The notes: generated by a model not told the origin, from the letters alone. Positions 27,891 through 36,680 are shown, numbered from the stretch's first letter. The stretch is DNA of 64,000 nucleotides from CAVTQY01 sp963736975 (GCA_963736975.1 CAVTQY010000002.1:1166820-1230819); one strand, 5' to 3'. A program made the numbers and translations.

Positions 27891-29231
27891 ATGCACACGG
27901 TCAGAATCGGTGCTGGGGCGGGGTATTCGGGGGATCGGATCGAGCCCGCGGTGGAACTCGCCGAGCGCGGGGACATCCGATACCTGGGGTTCGAGTGCCT
28001 GGCCGAGCGCACCATTGCGCTAGCGCAGCAGGCGTACCTGGCCGATCCCGCTGCCGGTTACGATCCACTGCTAACCGCGCGGATGGAAGCGGTGCTGCCT
28101 GCCTGCGCGCGGCGCGGCGTCCGTATCGTTACCAACATGGGTGCGGCGAACCCGGCCGGCGCCGCGGTCGAGACGGTGCGGGTCGCACGACGCCTCGGGG
28201 TGACCGGACTGAGGGTTGCCGCGATCACCGGGGATGACGTGCTGGGCGAAATCCGTACCGGCGACTACGCGCTGATGGAGCGGCCGGGTGAAACGGCTGC
28301 CTCGCTCGACGATCGGATGGTTTCGGCCAATGCATATCTTGGGGTGGCGCCGATCGTCGAAGCGCTCGCCTCCGGCGCTAATGTGGTGATCACCGGCCGC
28401 GTCGCCGATCCCGCGCTGTTCGCCGCCCCCCTGGTGCACGAGTTTGGCTGGGGGATGAAAGATTGGGAGAGGCTGGGGCAGGCGACCGTCATCGGCCATC
28501 TGTTGGAATGCGCTGGACAGGTCACCGGCGGATACTTCGCCGATCCGGGCTATAACGACGTGCATGGGCTGGCGCGGCTCGGCTTTCCGCTGGCGGAAGT
28601 GCGGGCGGACGGCTCCGCGGTGGTCACCAAGGTCGCGGGTTCTGGCGGGACAGTTCGTGTGCAGACCTGCAAGGAACAATTGCTGTATGAGCTGCATGAT
28701 CCCGCGCGCTACTACCAGCCGGATGTCATCGCGGATTTCTCGCAGGTTGTGTTGCGGCCGGATGGCGAGGATCGCGTCGCGGTGTCCGGCGGGTCGGGCA
28801 GCCCGCGCACCGGCAGCCTGAAAGTGTCGATCGGCTATCAGGATGGGTTCGTGGGCGAGGGGCAGATATCTTATGCCGGCCCGGGAGCGGTGGCGCGTGC
28901 ACGGCTGGCGTTGGAGATCGTGCGCGAGCGGTTGCGTCTGACAGACGTGCGGACAAGCGAGTTGCGGTTCGATATCATCGGCATGAACGCGCTGGATGCG
29001 AGTGCCTCGCGTGACGCGCCGGAGCCGGCGGAAGTGCGTATCCGGGTTGTCGGCCGTACCGATGAAATGGCGGAGGCGGCGCGCATCGGCAATGAGGTGG
29101 AGACACTGTACACCAACGGCCCGGCGGGCGGGGGAGGGGTGGCGAAATCCGCGCGGGAGGTGGTCGCCGTGGTGTCCACCCTGATTCCGGCGGCGAAGGT
29201 AAGACCGGCTGTGTTGTATCAGGTGTCTTGA
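27891..29231 (+). CDS. AtuA-like acyclic terpene utilisation family protein, main domain (DUF1446)
   Basis: 446 residues from the ATG at 27891 (adjacent ATG at 27888), with GGGAGG just upstream. VRIGAGAGYSGDRIEPAVEL, YLGFECLAERTIALAQ, NMGAANPAGAAVETVR, ANVVITGRVADPALFAAPL and GYFADPGYNDVHGLARLG are the family marks. In Pseudomonas AtuA, this domain and a short C-terminal domain form one protein needed for citronellol/geraniol breakdown. Here the C-terminal domain is a separate gene overlapping the stop by one base. The biochemical reaction of AtuA-type proteins is not established. The SDR and HisD-family genes downstream suggest an oxidative pathway. Terpene use is only one possibility. Confidence 0.78.
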   Translation: MHTVRIGAGAGYSGDRIEPAVELAERGDIRYLGFECLAERTIALAQQAYLADPAAGYDPLLTARMEAVLPACARRGVRIVTNMGAANPAGAAVETVRVARRLGVTGLRVAAITGDDVLGEIRTGDYALMERPGETAASLDDRMVSANAYLGVAPIVEALASGANVVITGRVADPALFAAPLVHEFGWGMKDWERLGQATVIGHLLECAGQVTGGYFADPGYNDVHGLARLGFPLAEVRADGSAVVTKVAGSGGTVRVQTCKEQLLYELHDPARYYQPDVIADFSQVVLRPDGEDRVAVSGGSGSPRTGSLKVSIGYQDGFVGEGQISYAGPGAVARARLALEIVRERLRLTDVRTSELRFDIIGMNALDASASRDAPEPAEVRIRVVGRTDEMAEAARIGNEVETLYTNGPAGGGGVAKSAREVVAVVSTLIPAAKVRPAVLYQVS

Positions 29232-29596
29232 TGAAGCTGCGCGAGATTGCTCATGCGCGGGCGGGTGATAAGGGTGATACGTCCGATATCGCGGTGATAG
29301 CCTACGATCCGGGCGATTTCGCTTACCTTCGCGAGCATGTCACGGCGGAGCGGGTGAAGCGGCATTTCGTGGGTATCGTTCGTGGTGCGGTGCAGCGATA
29401 TGAGTTGCCGGCGCTGGGTGCGCTGAATTTCGTGCTGCACGGCGCACTGGGCGGTGGGGTGACGCGCTCGCTCGCGCTCGACGCGCATGGCAAGAGCCTG
29501 AGCAGCATTATGCTGGATATGGAGGTGCCGGACTTACAGCGGCCGTCGTGGGTCGTCCCCTGCGCCAACCCCCTCCCGCAAGGAGAGGGGGCCTAG
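29231..29596 (+). CDS. AtuA C-terminal-domain protein as a separate gene
   Basis: 121 residues, ATG at 29231 sharing its A with the TGA of the upstream gene. HARAGDKGDTSDIAVIAY, RYELPALGALNFVLHGALGG and SIMLDMEVPD match the short C-terminal domain of AtuA-like proteins, so the pair is a split form of one protein. The last 13 or so residues (ANPLPQGEGA and before) are encoded by the hairpin repeat at 29569-29591, which also sits just before the stop. The native end was probably nearer MEVPDL, with the repeat having supplied the present end. Expected to work with the main domain. Confidence 0.75.
   Translation: MKLREIAHARAGDKGDTSDIAVIAYDPGDFAYLREHVTAERVKRHFVGIVRGAVQRYELPALGALNFVLHGALGGGVTRSLALDAHGKSLSSIMLDMEVPDLQRPSWVVPCANPLPQGEGA
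29569..29591. repeat. Hairpin repeat at the 3' end of the AtuA C-terminal-domain gene
   Basis: CCCCCTCCCGCAAGGAGAGGGGG forms an imperfect hairpin with a GCAA loop, like the elements at 22565-22588 and 51353-51376. It is read in frame as NPLPQGEG at the end of the upstream gene and lies seven bases before the SDR start, so it may also affect read-through or mRNA stability. Confidence 0.6.
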
Positions 29597-29598
29597 CA

Positions 29599-30360
29599 AT
29601 GCTGCCGCGGACCCCTTCATTCCGGCTGGATGGCCGCCGGGCTTTGGTGACCGGGGCAGGGCGCGGCATCGGCCTCGCCTCCGCGGCGACGCTGGCGGAG
29701 GCGGGAGCGCATATCGTGCTGGCTGCGCGCGGTGAGGAGCAGCTTGCCGCGGCCACCGACGCGATCCAGGCCGCCGGCGGCAGCGCCGAAAGCCTGGTGC
29801 TGGACGTAACCGACCTGCGCGCGACGGCCGAGGCGATCGGCGCGCAGTCGGCGTTCGACATCCTGGTGAACAATGCCGGCACCAACCGGCCGCGCAATTT
29901 CCTCGACGTGACGGTCGAGGACTTCGACATGATCATGGAGCTGAACGTGCGCGCGGCGTTCTTCGTCGCGCAGGGGGTGGCGCGCGGCATGGTACAGGCA
30001 GGGCGCGGCGGTTCGATCATCCACATGTCATCGCAGATGGGACATGTCGGGGCGGCGCTGCGCACGGTCTATTGCAGCTCCAAGCACGCGATCGAAGGGC
30101 TGACCAAGGCGATGGCGATCGAACTTGCGGCGCATCGTATCCGGGTGAACGCGATCGGCCCCACCTATGTCGATACGCCGCTGACGCGGCCTTATTGGAA
30201 CGACGGTGACTTCCACAAGGACGTGCTGCGGAAGATCAAGCTCGGCCGGTTGGGCACGGTGGAGGACCTGATGGGCGCGGTTCTGTTTCTCGCCTCCGAT
30301 GCCTCGGCACTGGTCACCGGCGCGTCGCTGAAAGTGGATGGCGGCTGGACGGCGGAGTAG
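29599..30360 (+). CDS. SDR family oxidoreductase
   Basis: 253 residues from the ATG at 29599, two bases after the preceding stop. RALVTGAGRGIG is the TGxxxGIG cofactor loop, LVNNAGTNRPRNF follows the NNAG motif, IIHMSSQMG gives the catalytic Ser, and VYCSSKHAIEG the YxxxK pair. The end FLASDASALVTGASLKVDGGW is typical of classical NAD(P)-dependent short-chain dehydrogenases of the FabG type. AARGEEQ after the second strand suggests NADP preference, though this is weak. The substrate is unknown; its place between AtuA-like genes and a HisD-family dehydrogenase points to successive oxidation of a hydroxylated compound. Confidence 0.88.
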   Translation: MLPRTPSFRLDGRRALVTGAGRGIGLASAATLAEAGAHIVLAARGEEQLAAATDAIQAAGGSAESLVLDVTDLRATAEAIGAQSAFDILVNNAGTNRPRNFLDVTVEDFDMIMELNVRAAFFVAQGVARGMVQAGRGGSIIHMSSQMGHVGAALRTVYCSSKHAIEGLTKAMAIELAAHRIRVNAIGPTYVDTPLTRPYWNDGDFHKDVLRKIKLGRLGTVEDLMGAVLFLASDASALVTGASLKVDGGWTAE

Positions 30361-30364
30361 CGGC

Positions 30365-31666
30365 ATGATCCGACACCTGAAACAGCGGCTTTCCGAGGCG
30401 GAGACGTTCGAGGCGGAGCGCAAGGTTCGCGAGACGGTGGAGCGTATCCTCGATGACATCGGCGCACGCGGCGATACGGCGGTGCGCGAGCTGTCGGCGC
30501 GGCTCGATAAATGGGAGCCGGCCAGTTTCAGGCTGTCGCGAGCGGAAACCGAAGCGCTGATTGGTTCGCTGCCGCGGCAGGTCATCGAGGACATTCGCTT
30601 CGCGCAGATGCAGGTGCGACGCTTCGCGGAAGCGCAACGCGCGGCGCTGCGTGACATCGAGGTCGAGACGCTGCCGGGCGTGCGGTTGGGTCACAAGAAT
30701 ATCCCGGTGGCGAGCGTGGGCTGCTACGTGCCAGGCGGGCGCTATCCGATGGTGGCCTCGGCGCATATGAGCGTGGTGACAGCGAAAGTCGCCGGCGTGC
30801 CGCGCGTGATCGCCTGCACGCCGCCGCTGAACGGCGAAGCGCCGGCGGCGACGGTGGCGGCAATGGCGATTGGCGGTGCGGACGAGATCTTCATTCTCGG
30901 CGGGGTGCAGGCAGTGGCGGCGATGGCGCTGGGCACCGCATCGATCGCGCCGGTGGACATGCTGGTGGGGCCGGGCAACGCTTATGTAGCTGAAGCCAAG
31001 CGCCAGTTGTTCGGCCGCGTCGGGATCGACCTGCTCGCCGGCCCGACCGAGACGCTGATCATTGCCGATGATACCGCCGATGTGGAGATGTGCGCCACCG
31101 ATCTGCTGGGCCAAGCCGAGCACGGCCCGACCTCGCCGGCGATTTTGCTGACCACCGCACCGGATCTGGCGCACGGGATCGGGGCGGAGATCGAGCGTCA
31201 GCTTACGCGGCTGCCGACCGCCGATGTCGCCGGCGTGGCCTGGCGTGATTATGGCGGCGTGATCCTGTGCGACACCGACGAGGAGATGGTGGCAGAGGCG
31301 GACCGCATCGCGTCCGAGCATGTGCAGGTGTTGACGCGCGAGCCGCGATGGTTCCTGGAACGGATGAGGAATTACGGATCGCTGTTCCTCGGCAAGGAAA
31401 CCAATGTCGCCTATGGCGATAAGGTCATCGGCACCAACCACACGCTGCCGACGAAGCGGGCTGCACGCTATACTGGCGGGTTGTGGGTCGGGAAGTTCCT
31501 TAAGACGGTGACGTATCAGGAGGTAAGCCCGGACGCGACGGCGATGATCGGGGAGTATTGCGCGCGGCTCTGTGCCATCGAGAATTTCGCCGCGCACAAG
31601 GAACAGGCGGAGCTGCGCGTGCGCCGCTATGGCGGGCGTAACGCCATGCAGGACAGCTCCGCCTGA
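30365..31666 (+). CDS. Histidinol dehydrogenase family protein, resembling sulfopropanediol 3-dehydrogenase (HpsN)
   Basis: 433 residues. It has the HisD fold with LGQAEHGPTSPAILL (metal Gln/His), ASEHVQVLTREP (catalytic Glu-His) and AAHKEQAELR at the C-terminus (last metal His). The segments LGHKNIPVASVGCYVPGGRY and GRVGIDLLAGPTETLIIADD are shared by both true HisD and HpsN. The segment FAQMQVRRFAEAQRAALRDIE and the SFRLSRAETEAL stretch read like the HpsN subgroup, as far as I recall. No other histidine biosynthesis genes are near, which argues against HisD. HpsN oxidises (R)-2,3-dihydroxypropane-1-sulfonate to sulfolactate; other diols or amino alcohols are possible substrates. Probably in an operon with the SDR, four bases away. 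Confidence 0.75.
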   Translation: MIRHLKQRLSEAETFEAERKVRETVERILDDIGARGDTAVRELSARLDKWEPASFRLSRAETEALIGSLPRQVIEDIRFAQMQVRRFAEAQRAALRDIEVETLPGVRLGHKNIPVASVGCYVPGGRYPMVASAHMSVVTAKVAGVPRVIACTPPLNGEAPAATVAAMAIGGADEIFILGGVQAVAAMALGTASIAPVDMLVGPGNAYVAEAKRQLFGRVGIDLLAGPTETLIIADDTADVEMCATDLLGQAEHGPTSPAILLTTAPDLAHGIGAEIERQLTRLPTADVAGVAWRDYGGVILCDTDEEMVAEADRIASEHVQVLTREPRWFLERMRNYGSLFLGKETNVAYGDKVIGTNHTLPTKRAARYTGGLWVGKFLKTVTYQEVSPDATAMIGEYCARLCAIENFAAHKEQAELRVRRYGGRNAMQDSSA

Positions 31667-31671
31667 ACCCG

Positions 31672-32124
31672 TTGCTGCGGCGCCTGTTTCGCGCGCCCGT
31701 CCATCTGTATCACTGGGGATGGCAGGGCGTGCTCGGCCGGCGTTTCCTGCTGCTGATCCATACGGGGCGCAACAGCGGCCTGCGGCGGGAGACCGTGCTG
31801 GAAGTTATGGAGTACCGCGAAGGGCCCGAGGTGATCGTCATGAGTGCGTATGGGCGCAAGGCCGACTGGCTGCGCAACATCGAAGCCGGGCCGGACCCGG
31901 AGGTCATTGTCGGCCGACATCGGTTCACCGCCGCGCATCACGTTCTTGGCCCGGAGGAGGCTGTGCGTGTGGTCGCCGATTACGAGCGGCGCAATCGGTT
32001 CATCGCGCCGGTCATCCGCCGGGTGCTGAGCCGCTTCGTCGGGTGGAACTATGGCGCCTCCGACGCCGATCGGCGGCGACTGGTTGGACAGTTGCCGCTG
32101 GTCTTGTTCCGGCCGCGCACCTAG
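31672..32124 (+). CDS. Nitroreductase/deazaflavin (F420)-dependent-type oxidoreductase family protein
   Basis: 150 residues; start at TTG 31672 (CTG 31663 upstream is a weaker possibility), five bases after the HpsN-like gene. LLIHTGRNSGLRRETVLEVM, VIVMSAYGRKADWLRNIEAG and YERRNRFIAPVIRRVLSRF match the DUF385/Ddn-like family of split beta-barrel proteins (pfam deazaflavin-dependent nitroreductase). Many bacterial members outside Actinobacteria are uncharacterised, and no cofactor is proven. Its job in the operon is unknown; a redox step in the same catabolic path is plausible. Confidence 0.7.
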   Translation: MLRRLFRAPVHLYHWGWQGVLGRRFLLLIHTGRNSGLRRETVLEVMEYREGPEVIVMSAYGRKADWLRNIEAGPDPEVIVGRHRFTAAHHVLGPEEAVRVVADYERRNRFIAPVIRRVLSRFVGWNYGASDADRRRLVGQLPLVLFRPRT

Positions 32125-32234
32125 GGCGCTGTTTTCCCCCTCGACGTTCGCCGGCGGCGATGCTTTGCTTCCAGTGTGGCCGCCGGAGGCAAGCCTCACC
32201 GGCTGCCGAGAAACTCAGGGAGGTAGTGGACGAC

Positions 32235-33281
32235 ATGACACGGTTTGGATTGCACTTGGCAGCGTGCTGCCTGGCCGCTGGCGGCCTGCTGGGTCTGAGC
32301 ACGGTCGCGCAGGCGCAGAACGGCATATCAAGTCCGACGCTCGATGCGGTAAAAAAACGAGGGCAATTGATCTGCGGGATCGATACCGGCATTCCAGGTT
32401 ACGCTTACCAGGATTCGGCCGGCAACTGGCAGGGTTTGGACGTCGCCTATTGCCACGGCATCGCCGCCGCTGTTTTCGGCGATCCGAGCAAGGTGAAGTT
32501 CGTCGGCCTTACGTCGCAGGTGCGCTTTTCTGTGCTGCAGTCCGGCGAGATCGATGTGCTGATCCGCGACTCCGAAGATACGCTGTTGCGCAACGGCCAA
32601 CTCGGACTGATGGAGCCGGCGACCAATTTCTACACCGGCCAGAGCTTCATGGTGAAGAAGAGCCTCGGCGTGCAGCACGTGAAGGACCTGAACGGCGCGA
32701 CGATCTGCCTGCTGACCGGCACGACTCTGGAAACCAACATTGCCAACTACAACCGCGCCAACAACATCAAGATCAACACGCTGCTGTTCAACCGCCCGGA
32801 GGAAGCCTTCGCCGCCGCCGAGGCCGGTCGTTGCGACGGATACACCGATGACGGCGGCAGCGTCGCAGCCGCGCGTTCGTCTATGAAGACCCCCTCGGAC
32901 TGGGTGATCCTGCCAGAGACGATCTCCCGCCAACCGCTCGGCTCGTTCACCCGCTATGGCGACGACCGCTGGACCGCCATTGTAGCCTGGACTCATTATG
33001 CCATGCTGGAAGCGGAGCTGCTTGGCGTCACCAAGGAGAATATCGACCAGGTAAAGGCAACGACGAAGGATCCGCAAACCCGCCAGTTCCTGGGGCTGGA
33101 AAGTGATCTGGGGAAAGGCCTCGGCCTCGATAACGCGTTTGCCTACAACATCATCAAGGCGGTGGGGAACTACGGCGAGGTGTACGAGCACACCTTCGGC
33201 AAGGATGGCCTCGGGCTGGCGCGCGGGCTCAACAACCTCTACACCAACGGCGGGCTGCAATACCCGCCTTCCTGGTACTGA
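32235..33281 (+). CDS. Amino-acid ABC transporter substrate-binding protein (AapJ-like)
   Basis: 348 residues with a signal peptide (MTRFGLHLAACCLAAGGLLG..AQA|QNG). LDAVKKRGQLICGIDTGIPG opens a type II binding domain of the polar amino-acid family; QGLDVAYCHGIAAAVFGD, VRFSVLQSGEIDVLIRDSEDTLLRN and FMVKKSLGV follow as in AapJ/BztA proteins. The LRNGQLGLM and WTHYAMLEAELLGV segments are also typical. Followed by two permease genes with 8 and 4 base gaps. The true ligand may be an amino acid or a related zwitterion. A 110-base gap upstream carries nothing I recognise beyond a possible promoter. Confidence 0.88.
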   Translation: MTRFGLHLAACCLAAGGLLGLSTVAQAQNGISSPTLDAVKKRGQLICGIDTGIPGYAYQDSAGNWQGLDVAYCHGIAAAVFGDPSKVKFVGLTSQVRFSVLQSGEIDVLIRDSEDTLLRNGQLGLMEPATNFYTGQSFMVKKSLGVQHVKDLNGATICLLTGTTLETNIANYNRANNIKINTLLFNRPEEAFAAAEAGRCDGYTDDGGSVAAARSSMKTPSDWVILPETISRQPLGSFTRYGDDRWTAIVAWTHYAMLEAELLGVTKENIDQVKATTKDPQTRQFLGLESDLGKGLGLDNAFAYNIIKAVGNYGEVYEHTFGKDGLGLARGLNNLYTNGGLQYPPSWY

Positions 33282-33289
33282 GCCGCCGC

Positions 33290-34408
33290 ATGTCGGTCAG
33301 GCGACCGTCGCGCGGCGCCCAGGCCGCGCAATGGTTCCTTCTTCTGGCGGTAATCGCCGTCGTCTGGGGTCTCGGGTCCATGGCCGGCGTGAACATGGCA
33401 CGCCGGCACATGACCTTCGGCTTTGGCTTTCTAGCTGACACGGCGAATTTCGATATTCCCTTCCGGCTGATTCCGTGGAGCGTCGGAGACACATATTTCC
33501 GAGCGCTTGTCGTCTGCGTTCTGAACACGCTGCTGGTCTCTGCGCTGAGCATCGTCACCGCCACGCTGCTCGGACTGATGGTCGGGGTGATGCGTCTGTC
33601 CACCAATTGGCTGGTACGGAACCTCGCGCTGGGATTCATCGAGCTGGTGCGCAACACGCCCCAACTCGTGCAGATTATCTTCTGGTACGTTGCGGTGCTG
33701 CAGACGCTGCCGGGCCCGCGTCAGAGCATCACCCTGCTTGGCGGATTGCTGCTGAACGTACGCGGGCTCTACCTGCCCGATATGGTGATGAACCCGCGTG
33801 CCGCGATCGTGGGTCCGCTCGCTCTCGCGCTGCTGGTCGCGACGCCTCTGCTCTGGCGCCTGCCTGTGCGTGGCCTGCCGCTGGGCGCACGCGCGCTGGT
33901 GCTGCCTCTTGTTGCTGTGGCGCTGGGCGTCGCGTGCATCGGCCAAGTTACAACACCGCGCCTGCAGGGCTTCAATATCGTCCATGGCGTGCAGGTGGTG
34001 CCGGAGCTGGTGGCGGTCTGGGCGGGGTTGTCGATCTATGCCGCTGCTTTCATCGCGGAGATCGTGCGCGGTGCTATCCTATCCGTGCACAAAGGGCAGC
34101 ATGAGGCGGCGCTGAGTCTTGGGCTGCGGCCGCGGCGTATCCTGTCGAAGATCGTACTACCGCAGGCGCTGCGCGTGATGGTGCCGCCGATGACCAGCCA
34201 GTACTTGAATATCGTCAAGTCGAGTTCACTGGGAGCCGCAGTCGCCTATCCTGAGTTGTTCCAGATCTTCGCCGGGACGGTCATGCAGCAGACGGGCCGG
34301 GAGATCGAAACCATGACGCTGCTGATGGCGGTCTATCTGTCCATCAGCCTGAGCACTTCCGCGGTGATGAACTGGTATAACCGGCGCATCGCGCTGCGGG
34401 GAGGCTGA
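33290..34408 (+). CDS. Amino-acid ABC transporter permease (AapQ-like)
   Basis: 372 residues, longer than the common 230-residue HisMQ permeases but normal for AapQ/BztB, which have a periplasmic insert. An N-terminal helix is followed by VCVLNTLLVSALSIVTATLL and FIELVRNTPQLVQIIFWYVA. A large loop with an extra helical pair (about 150-240) precedes the coupling region IVRGAILSVHKGQHEAALSL and LPQALRVMVPPMTSQYL (EAA-type loop). It forms the membrane channel with the next permease. No ATPase gene follows in this operon. Confidence 0.86.
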   Translation: MSVRRPSRGAQAAQWFLLLAVIAVVWGLGSMAGVNMARRHMTFGFGFLADTANFDIPFRLIPWSVGDTYFRALVVCVLNTLLVSALSIVTATLLGLMVGVMRLSTNWLVRNLALGFIELVRNTPQLVQIIFWYVAVLQTLPGPRQSITLLGGLLLNVRGLYLPDMVMNPRAAIVGPLALALLVATPLLWRLPVRGLPLGARALVLPLVAVALGVACIGQVTTPRLQGFNIVHGVQVVPELVAVWAGLSIYAAAFIAEIVRGAILSVHKGQHEAALSLGLRPRRILSKIVLPQALRVMVPPMTSQYLNIVKSSSLGAAVAYPELFQIFAGTVMQQTGREIETMTLLMAVYLSISLSTSAVMNWYNRRIALRGG

Positions 34409-34412
34409 GGCG

Positions 34413-35534
34413 ATGTCCAGCAGCATTGCGGCGGCAATCCGCCCACCGGCGGCGGGTCCGTTCACGCCGGGTCGGCGCGGCAAATGGCTGGTTACGGCGT
34501 GGATCTGGCTGCGGCGCAACCTGTTCAGCTCCTGGTGGAACACGCTGTTGACGCTGCTGGTTCTGGCGTTGGCGGCAATGGTGATTCCGCCGGTTTTCCG
34601 CTGGGCGGTGCTGCATGCGGCGGTTTCGGGCACCAGTCGGGCGGCGTGCCATGCGGATGGCGCGTGCTGGACCTTCATCCGGGTGCGGCTGCCCACGTTC
34701 TTCTATGGACGCTATCCGCCGGACCAGCGCTGGCGGGTGAACCTAGCGGGCGTGCTGCTCGTGGCATTCGCGATCCCGGTGCTGCGCGAGAGCACGCGTC
34801 ATCGCTGGCTGTGGCTGTTGATGCTGCTGACCGTATTCCCGGCGATCGCCGGCCTTCTGCTCGCCGGAGGGGTGTTGGGCCTGCCATATGTCGATACCAG
34901 CCTCTGGGCCGGGCTGATGCTGAACGTGATAATTTCGTTCGTGACGGTGGCTGGATCGCTGCCGCTTGGCATCCTGTTGGCGCTCGGGCGGCGCGCGCGG
35001 CTACCGATCGTGCGCACCCTGTCAGTCTGTTACATCGAGCTCTGGCGCGGCGTGCCGCTGCTGACTGTGCTGTTCATGTCGGCGGTGATGGTGCCGATCT
35101 TCCTGCCGGAGGGGATGTCGATCGACCGGCTGGTGCGTGCGATGGTAGCGCTGGTGCTGTTCAACGCCGCATACATGGCGGAGGTGGTGCGCGGCGGCCT
35201 GCAAGGCGTGCCGCCCGGGCAGGAGCAGGCGGCAGAGGCGCTTGGCCTGCGCTGGTGGCAGATGCAGTCCTTCGTCGTGCTGCCGCAGGCGCTAAAAATC
35301 GTGGTGCCCGCCATCATCAACACGGTGGTCGATCTGTTCAAGGACACCACGCTGGTGATGCTGATTGGGCTCTATGATGTATTCGGCACGGTGGACCAGG
35401 CGCTGAAGGACCCGGCCTGGCTGGGCTATGCGAAGGAGGGATACCTGTTTTCCGCCGCGGTGTTCTTCGTATGCTGCTATGCGATGTCGGCCTATGGGCG
35501 AAGCATGGAGCGGCGCTTGGCGCAGGGACGATAG
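34413..35534 (+). CDS. Amino-acid ABC transporter permease (AapM-like)
   Basis: 373 residues, the second long permease (BztC/AapM type). The N-terminus has two helices separated by a long loop containing CHADGACWTFIRVRLPTFFY, a recognisable AapM feature. The core is GSLPLGILLALGRRARLPIV, CYIELWRGVPLLTVLFMSAV, and the coupling loop MAEVVRGGLQGVPPGQEQAAE. It ends the transporter operon: the usual next gene, an AapP-type ATPase, is missing, and a DUF427 gene follows after 45 bases. An ATPase encoded elsewhere must serve this complex. Confidence 0.86.
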   Translation: MSSSIAAAIRPPAAGPFTPGRRGKWLVTAWIWLRRNLFSSWWNTLLTLLVLALAAMVIPPVFRWAVLHAAVSGTSRAACHADGACWTFIRVRLPTFFYGRYPPDQRWRVNLAGVLLVAFAIPVLRESTRHRWLWLLMLLTVFPAIAGLLLAGGVLGLPYVDTSLWAGLMLNVIISFVTVAGSLPLGILLALGRRARLPIVRTLSVCYIELWRGVPLLTVLFMSAVMVPIFLPEGMSIDRLVRAMVALVLFNAAYMAEVVRGGLQGVPPGQEQAAEALGLRWWQMQSFVVLPQALKIVVPAIINTVVDLFKDTTLVMLIGLYDVFGTVDQALKDPAWLGYAKEGYLFSAAVFFVCCYAMSAYGRSMERRLAQGR

Positions 35535-35579
35535 CGCCTATCTCCTGGGATGCCCGCTTCGGGCCAGGGGAGAATTGTC

Positions 35580-35867
35580 ATGAAGGCAATTGTGCAGGGC
35601 CGCGTGATCGCCGAGAGCGGCGATATCGTGGAAACTGGCGGCTATCACTATTTTCCGCCCTCGGCGGTGCGCACCGAATGGCTGGAAAAGACCGAGAAGA
35701 CAGAGTCCGACCGCGCCTGCCCGCACGGGGTGCAGTTCTACGACGTGGTGATCGACGGTCAGCGTCATAAGCGGGCAGCGTGGTCCTATGAAGCGCCGCG
35801 GCCGGCGATGCAGAAGGTCGGCGGACGGTTCGGGTTCTGGGAGGACGTCCAGCTCGTCGCGGACTAG
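35580..35867 (+). CDS. DUF427 domain protein
   Basis: 95 residues; GGGGAG stands upstream of the ATG at 35580. IVQGRVIAESGDIVETGGYHYFP, CPHGVQFYDVVIDG and the terminal AWSYEAPRPAMQKVGGRFGFW match DUF427, a small conserved family of unknown function with a beta-rich fold. No catalytic role is established. It lies between an ABC transporter operon and a DUF2905 gene on the same strand. Confidence 0.75.
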   Translation: MKAIVQGRVIAESGDIVETGGYHYFPPSAVRTEWLEKTEKTESDRACPHGVQFYDVVIDGQRHKRAAWSYEAPRPAMQKVGGRFGFWEDVQLVAD

Positions 35868-35879
35868 CTGGCGAGGACC

Positions 35880-36092
35880 GTGCGGCAGGTCCTGATCACC
35901 GCTGGCTTGGTTCTGTTGGGCGTGGGAGTGCTGTGGCCCTGGCTGGGGCGGATCGGTCTTGGCCATCTTCCCGGTGATATCAGCGTGCGGCGACCCGGGT
36001 TCGGGTTCTACTTTCCGCTCGGCTCCAGCATCGTGGTCTCGATCGTGCTGTCGCTGGGTGTGACCCTGCTGCTCTGGCTGTTCCGTCGATGA
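35880..36092 (+). CDS. DUF2905 small membrane protein
   Basis: 70 residues from a GTG at 35880. Two hydrophobic helices (residues 5-25 and 48-68) flank the loop GRIGLGHLPGDISVRRPGFGFYFPL, the family signature of DUF2905 proteins. These are inner-membrane proteins of unknown role found in many bacteria. Start chosen because it begins directly with the first helix; no ATG alternative is in frame. Confidence 0.78.
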   Translation: MRQVLITAGLVLLGVGVLWPWLGRIGLGHLPGDISVRRPGFGFYFPLGSSIVVSIVLSLGVTLLLWLFRR

Positions 36093-36131
36093 AGCGCCTA
36101 TGATGCCAACGAGAGCAAAGGAGCGACGGCG

Positions 36132-36680
36132 ATGAGCGAGGAACTGGCGACGCTCGGCGGCGGCTGTTTCTGGTGCCTGGAAGCGGTGTTCAAGGATCTG
36201 CGCGGCGTGAGCAGCGTCATGTCGGGCTATGCCGGCGGACACGTGCCCAATCCCAGCTACGAGCAGGTCTGCAGCAGCAGGACTGGGCACGCGGAGGTGG
36301 TGCAGATCCGCTTCGACTCGCAGGAGGTCTCCTACGCCGACCTGTTGCGCATTTTCTTCACCATCCACGACCCGACGACGAAGGAGCGGCAGGGCAACGA
36401 TATCGGACCGCAATACCGCTCCATCATCCTGACGCATTCCGACGCGCAGCGGCAGACGGCCGAGGCGGTGATGCGCGAGATCACAGAAGCGAAGCTGTGG
36501 CCCGGGCGGCTGACGACCGAAATCGTGCCACTGACTGCGTTCTACGAGGCCGAGCCCGAGCACCACGATTATTTCGCCCGCAATCCCTACACCGGCTATT
36601 GCCGCGCGGTGGTGGCGCCGAAAGTCGTGAAGTTCCGCAAGCAATACGCCGACCGGCTGAAAAGGGCGGCGGCGGAGTAG
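36132..36680 (+). CDS. msrA: Peptide-methionine (S)-S-oxide reductase MsrA
   Basis: 182 residues. ATLGGGCFWCLEAVF contains the catalytic GCFWC motif, SGYAGG and YEQVCSSRTGHAEVVQI (the GHxE region) bind the methionine sulfoxide, and HDPTTKERQGNDIGPQYRS is the conserved substrate pocket. It reduces the S-diastereomer of methionine sulfoxide in the cytoplasm using thioredoxin. Length is normal; the last Cys (YTGYCRAVV) can act as the recycling cysteine. AAAGGAGCG precedes the ATG. Only two bases separate its stop from the end of the convergent DUF4336 gene. Confidence 0.95.
   Translation: MSEELATLGGGCFWCLEAVFKDLRGVSSVMSGYAGGHVPNPSYEQVCSSRTGHAEVVQIRFDSQEVSYADLLRIFFTIHDPTTKERQGNDIGPQYRSIILTHSDAQRQTAEAVMREITEAKLWPGRLTTEIVPLTAFYEAEPEHHDYFARNPYTGYCRAVVAPKVVKFRKQYADRLKRAAAE

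Noticed and set aside
30365..31666. Calling the HisD-family gene hisD
   Set aside because: No other histidine genes nearby and the middle segments read more like the HpsN group, though this was judged from memory.
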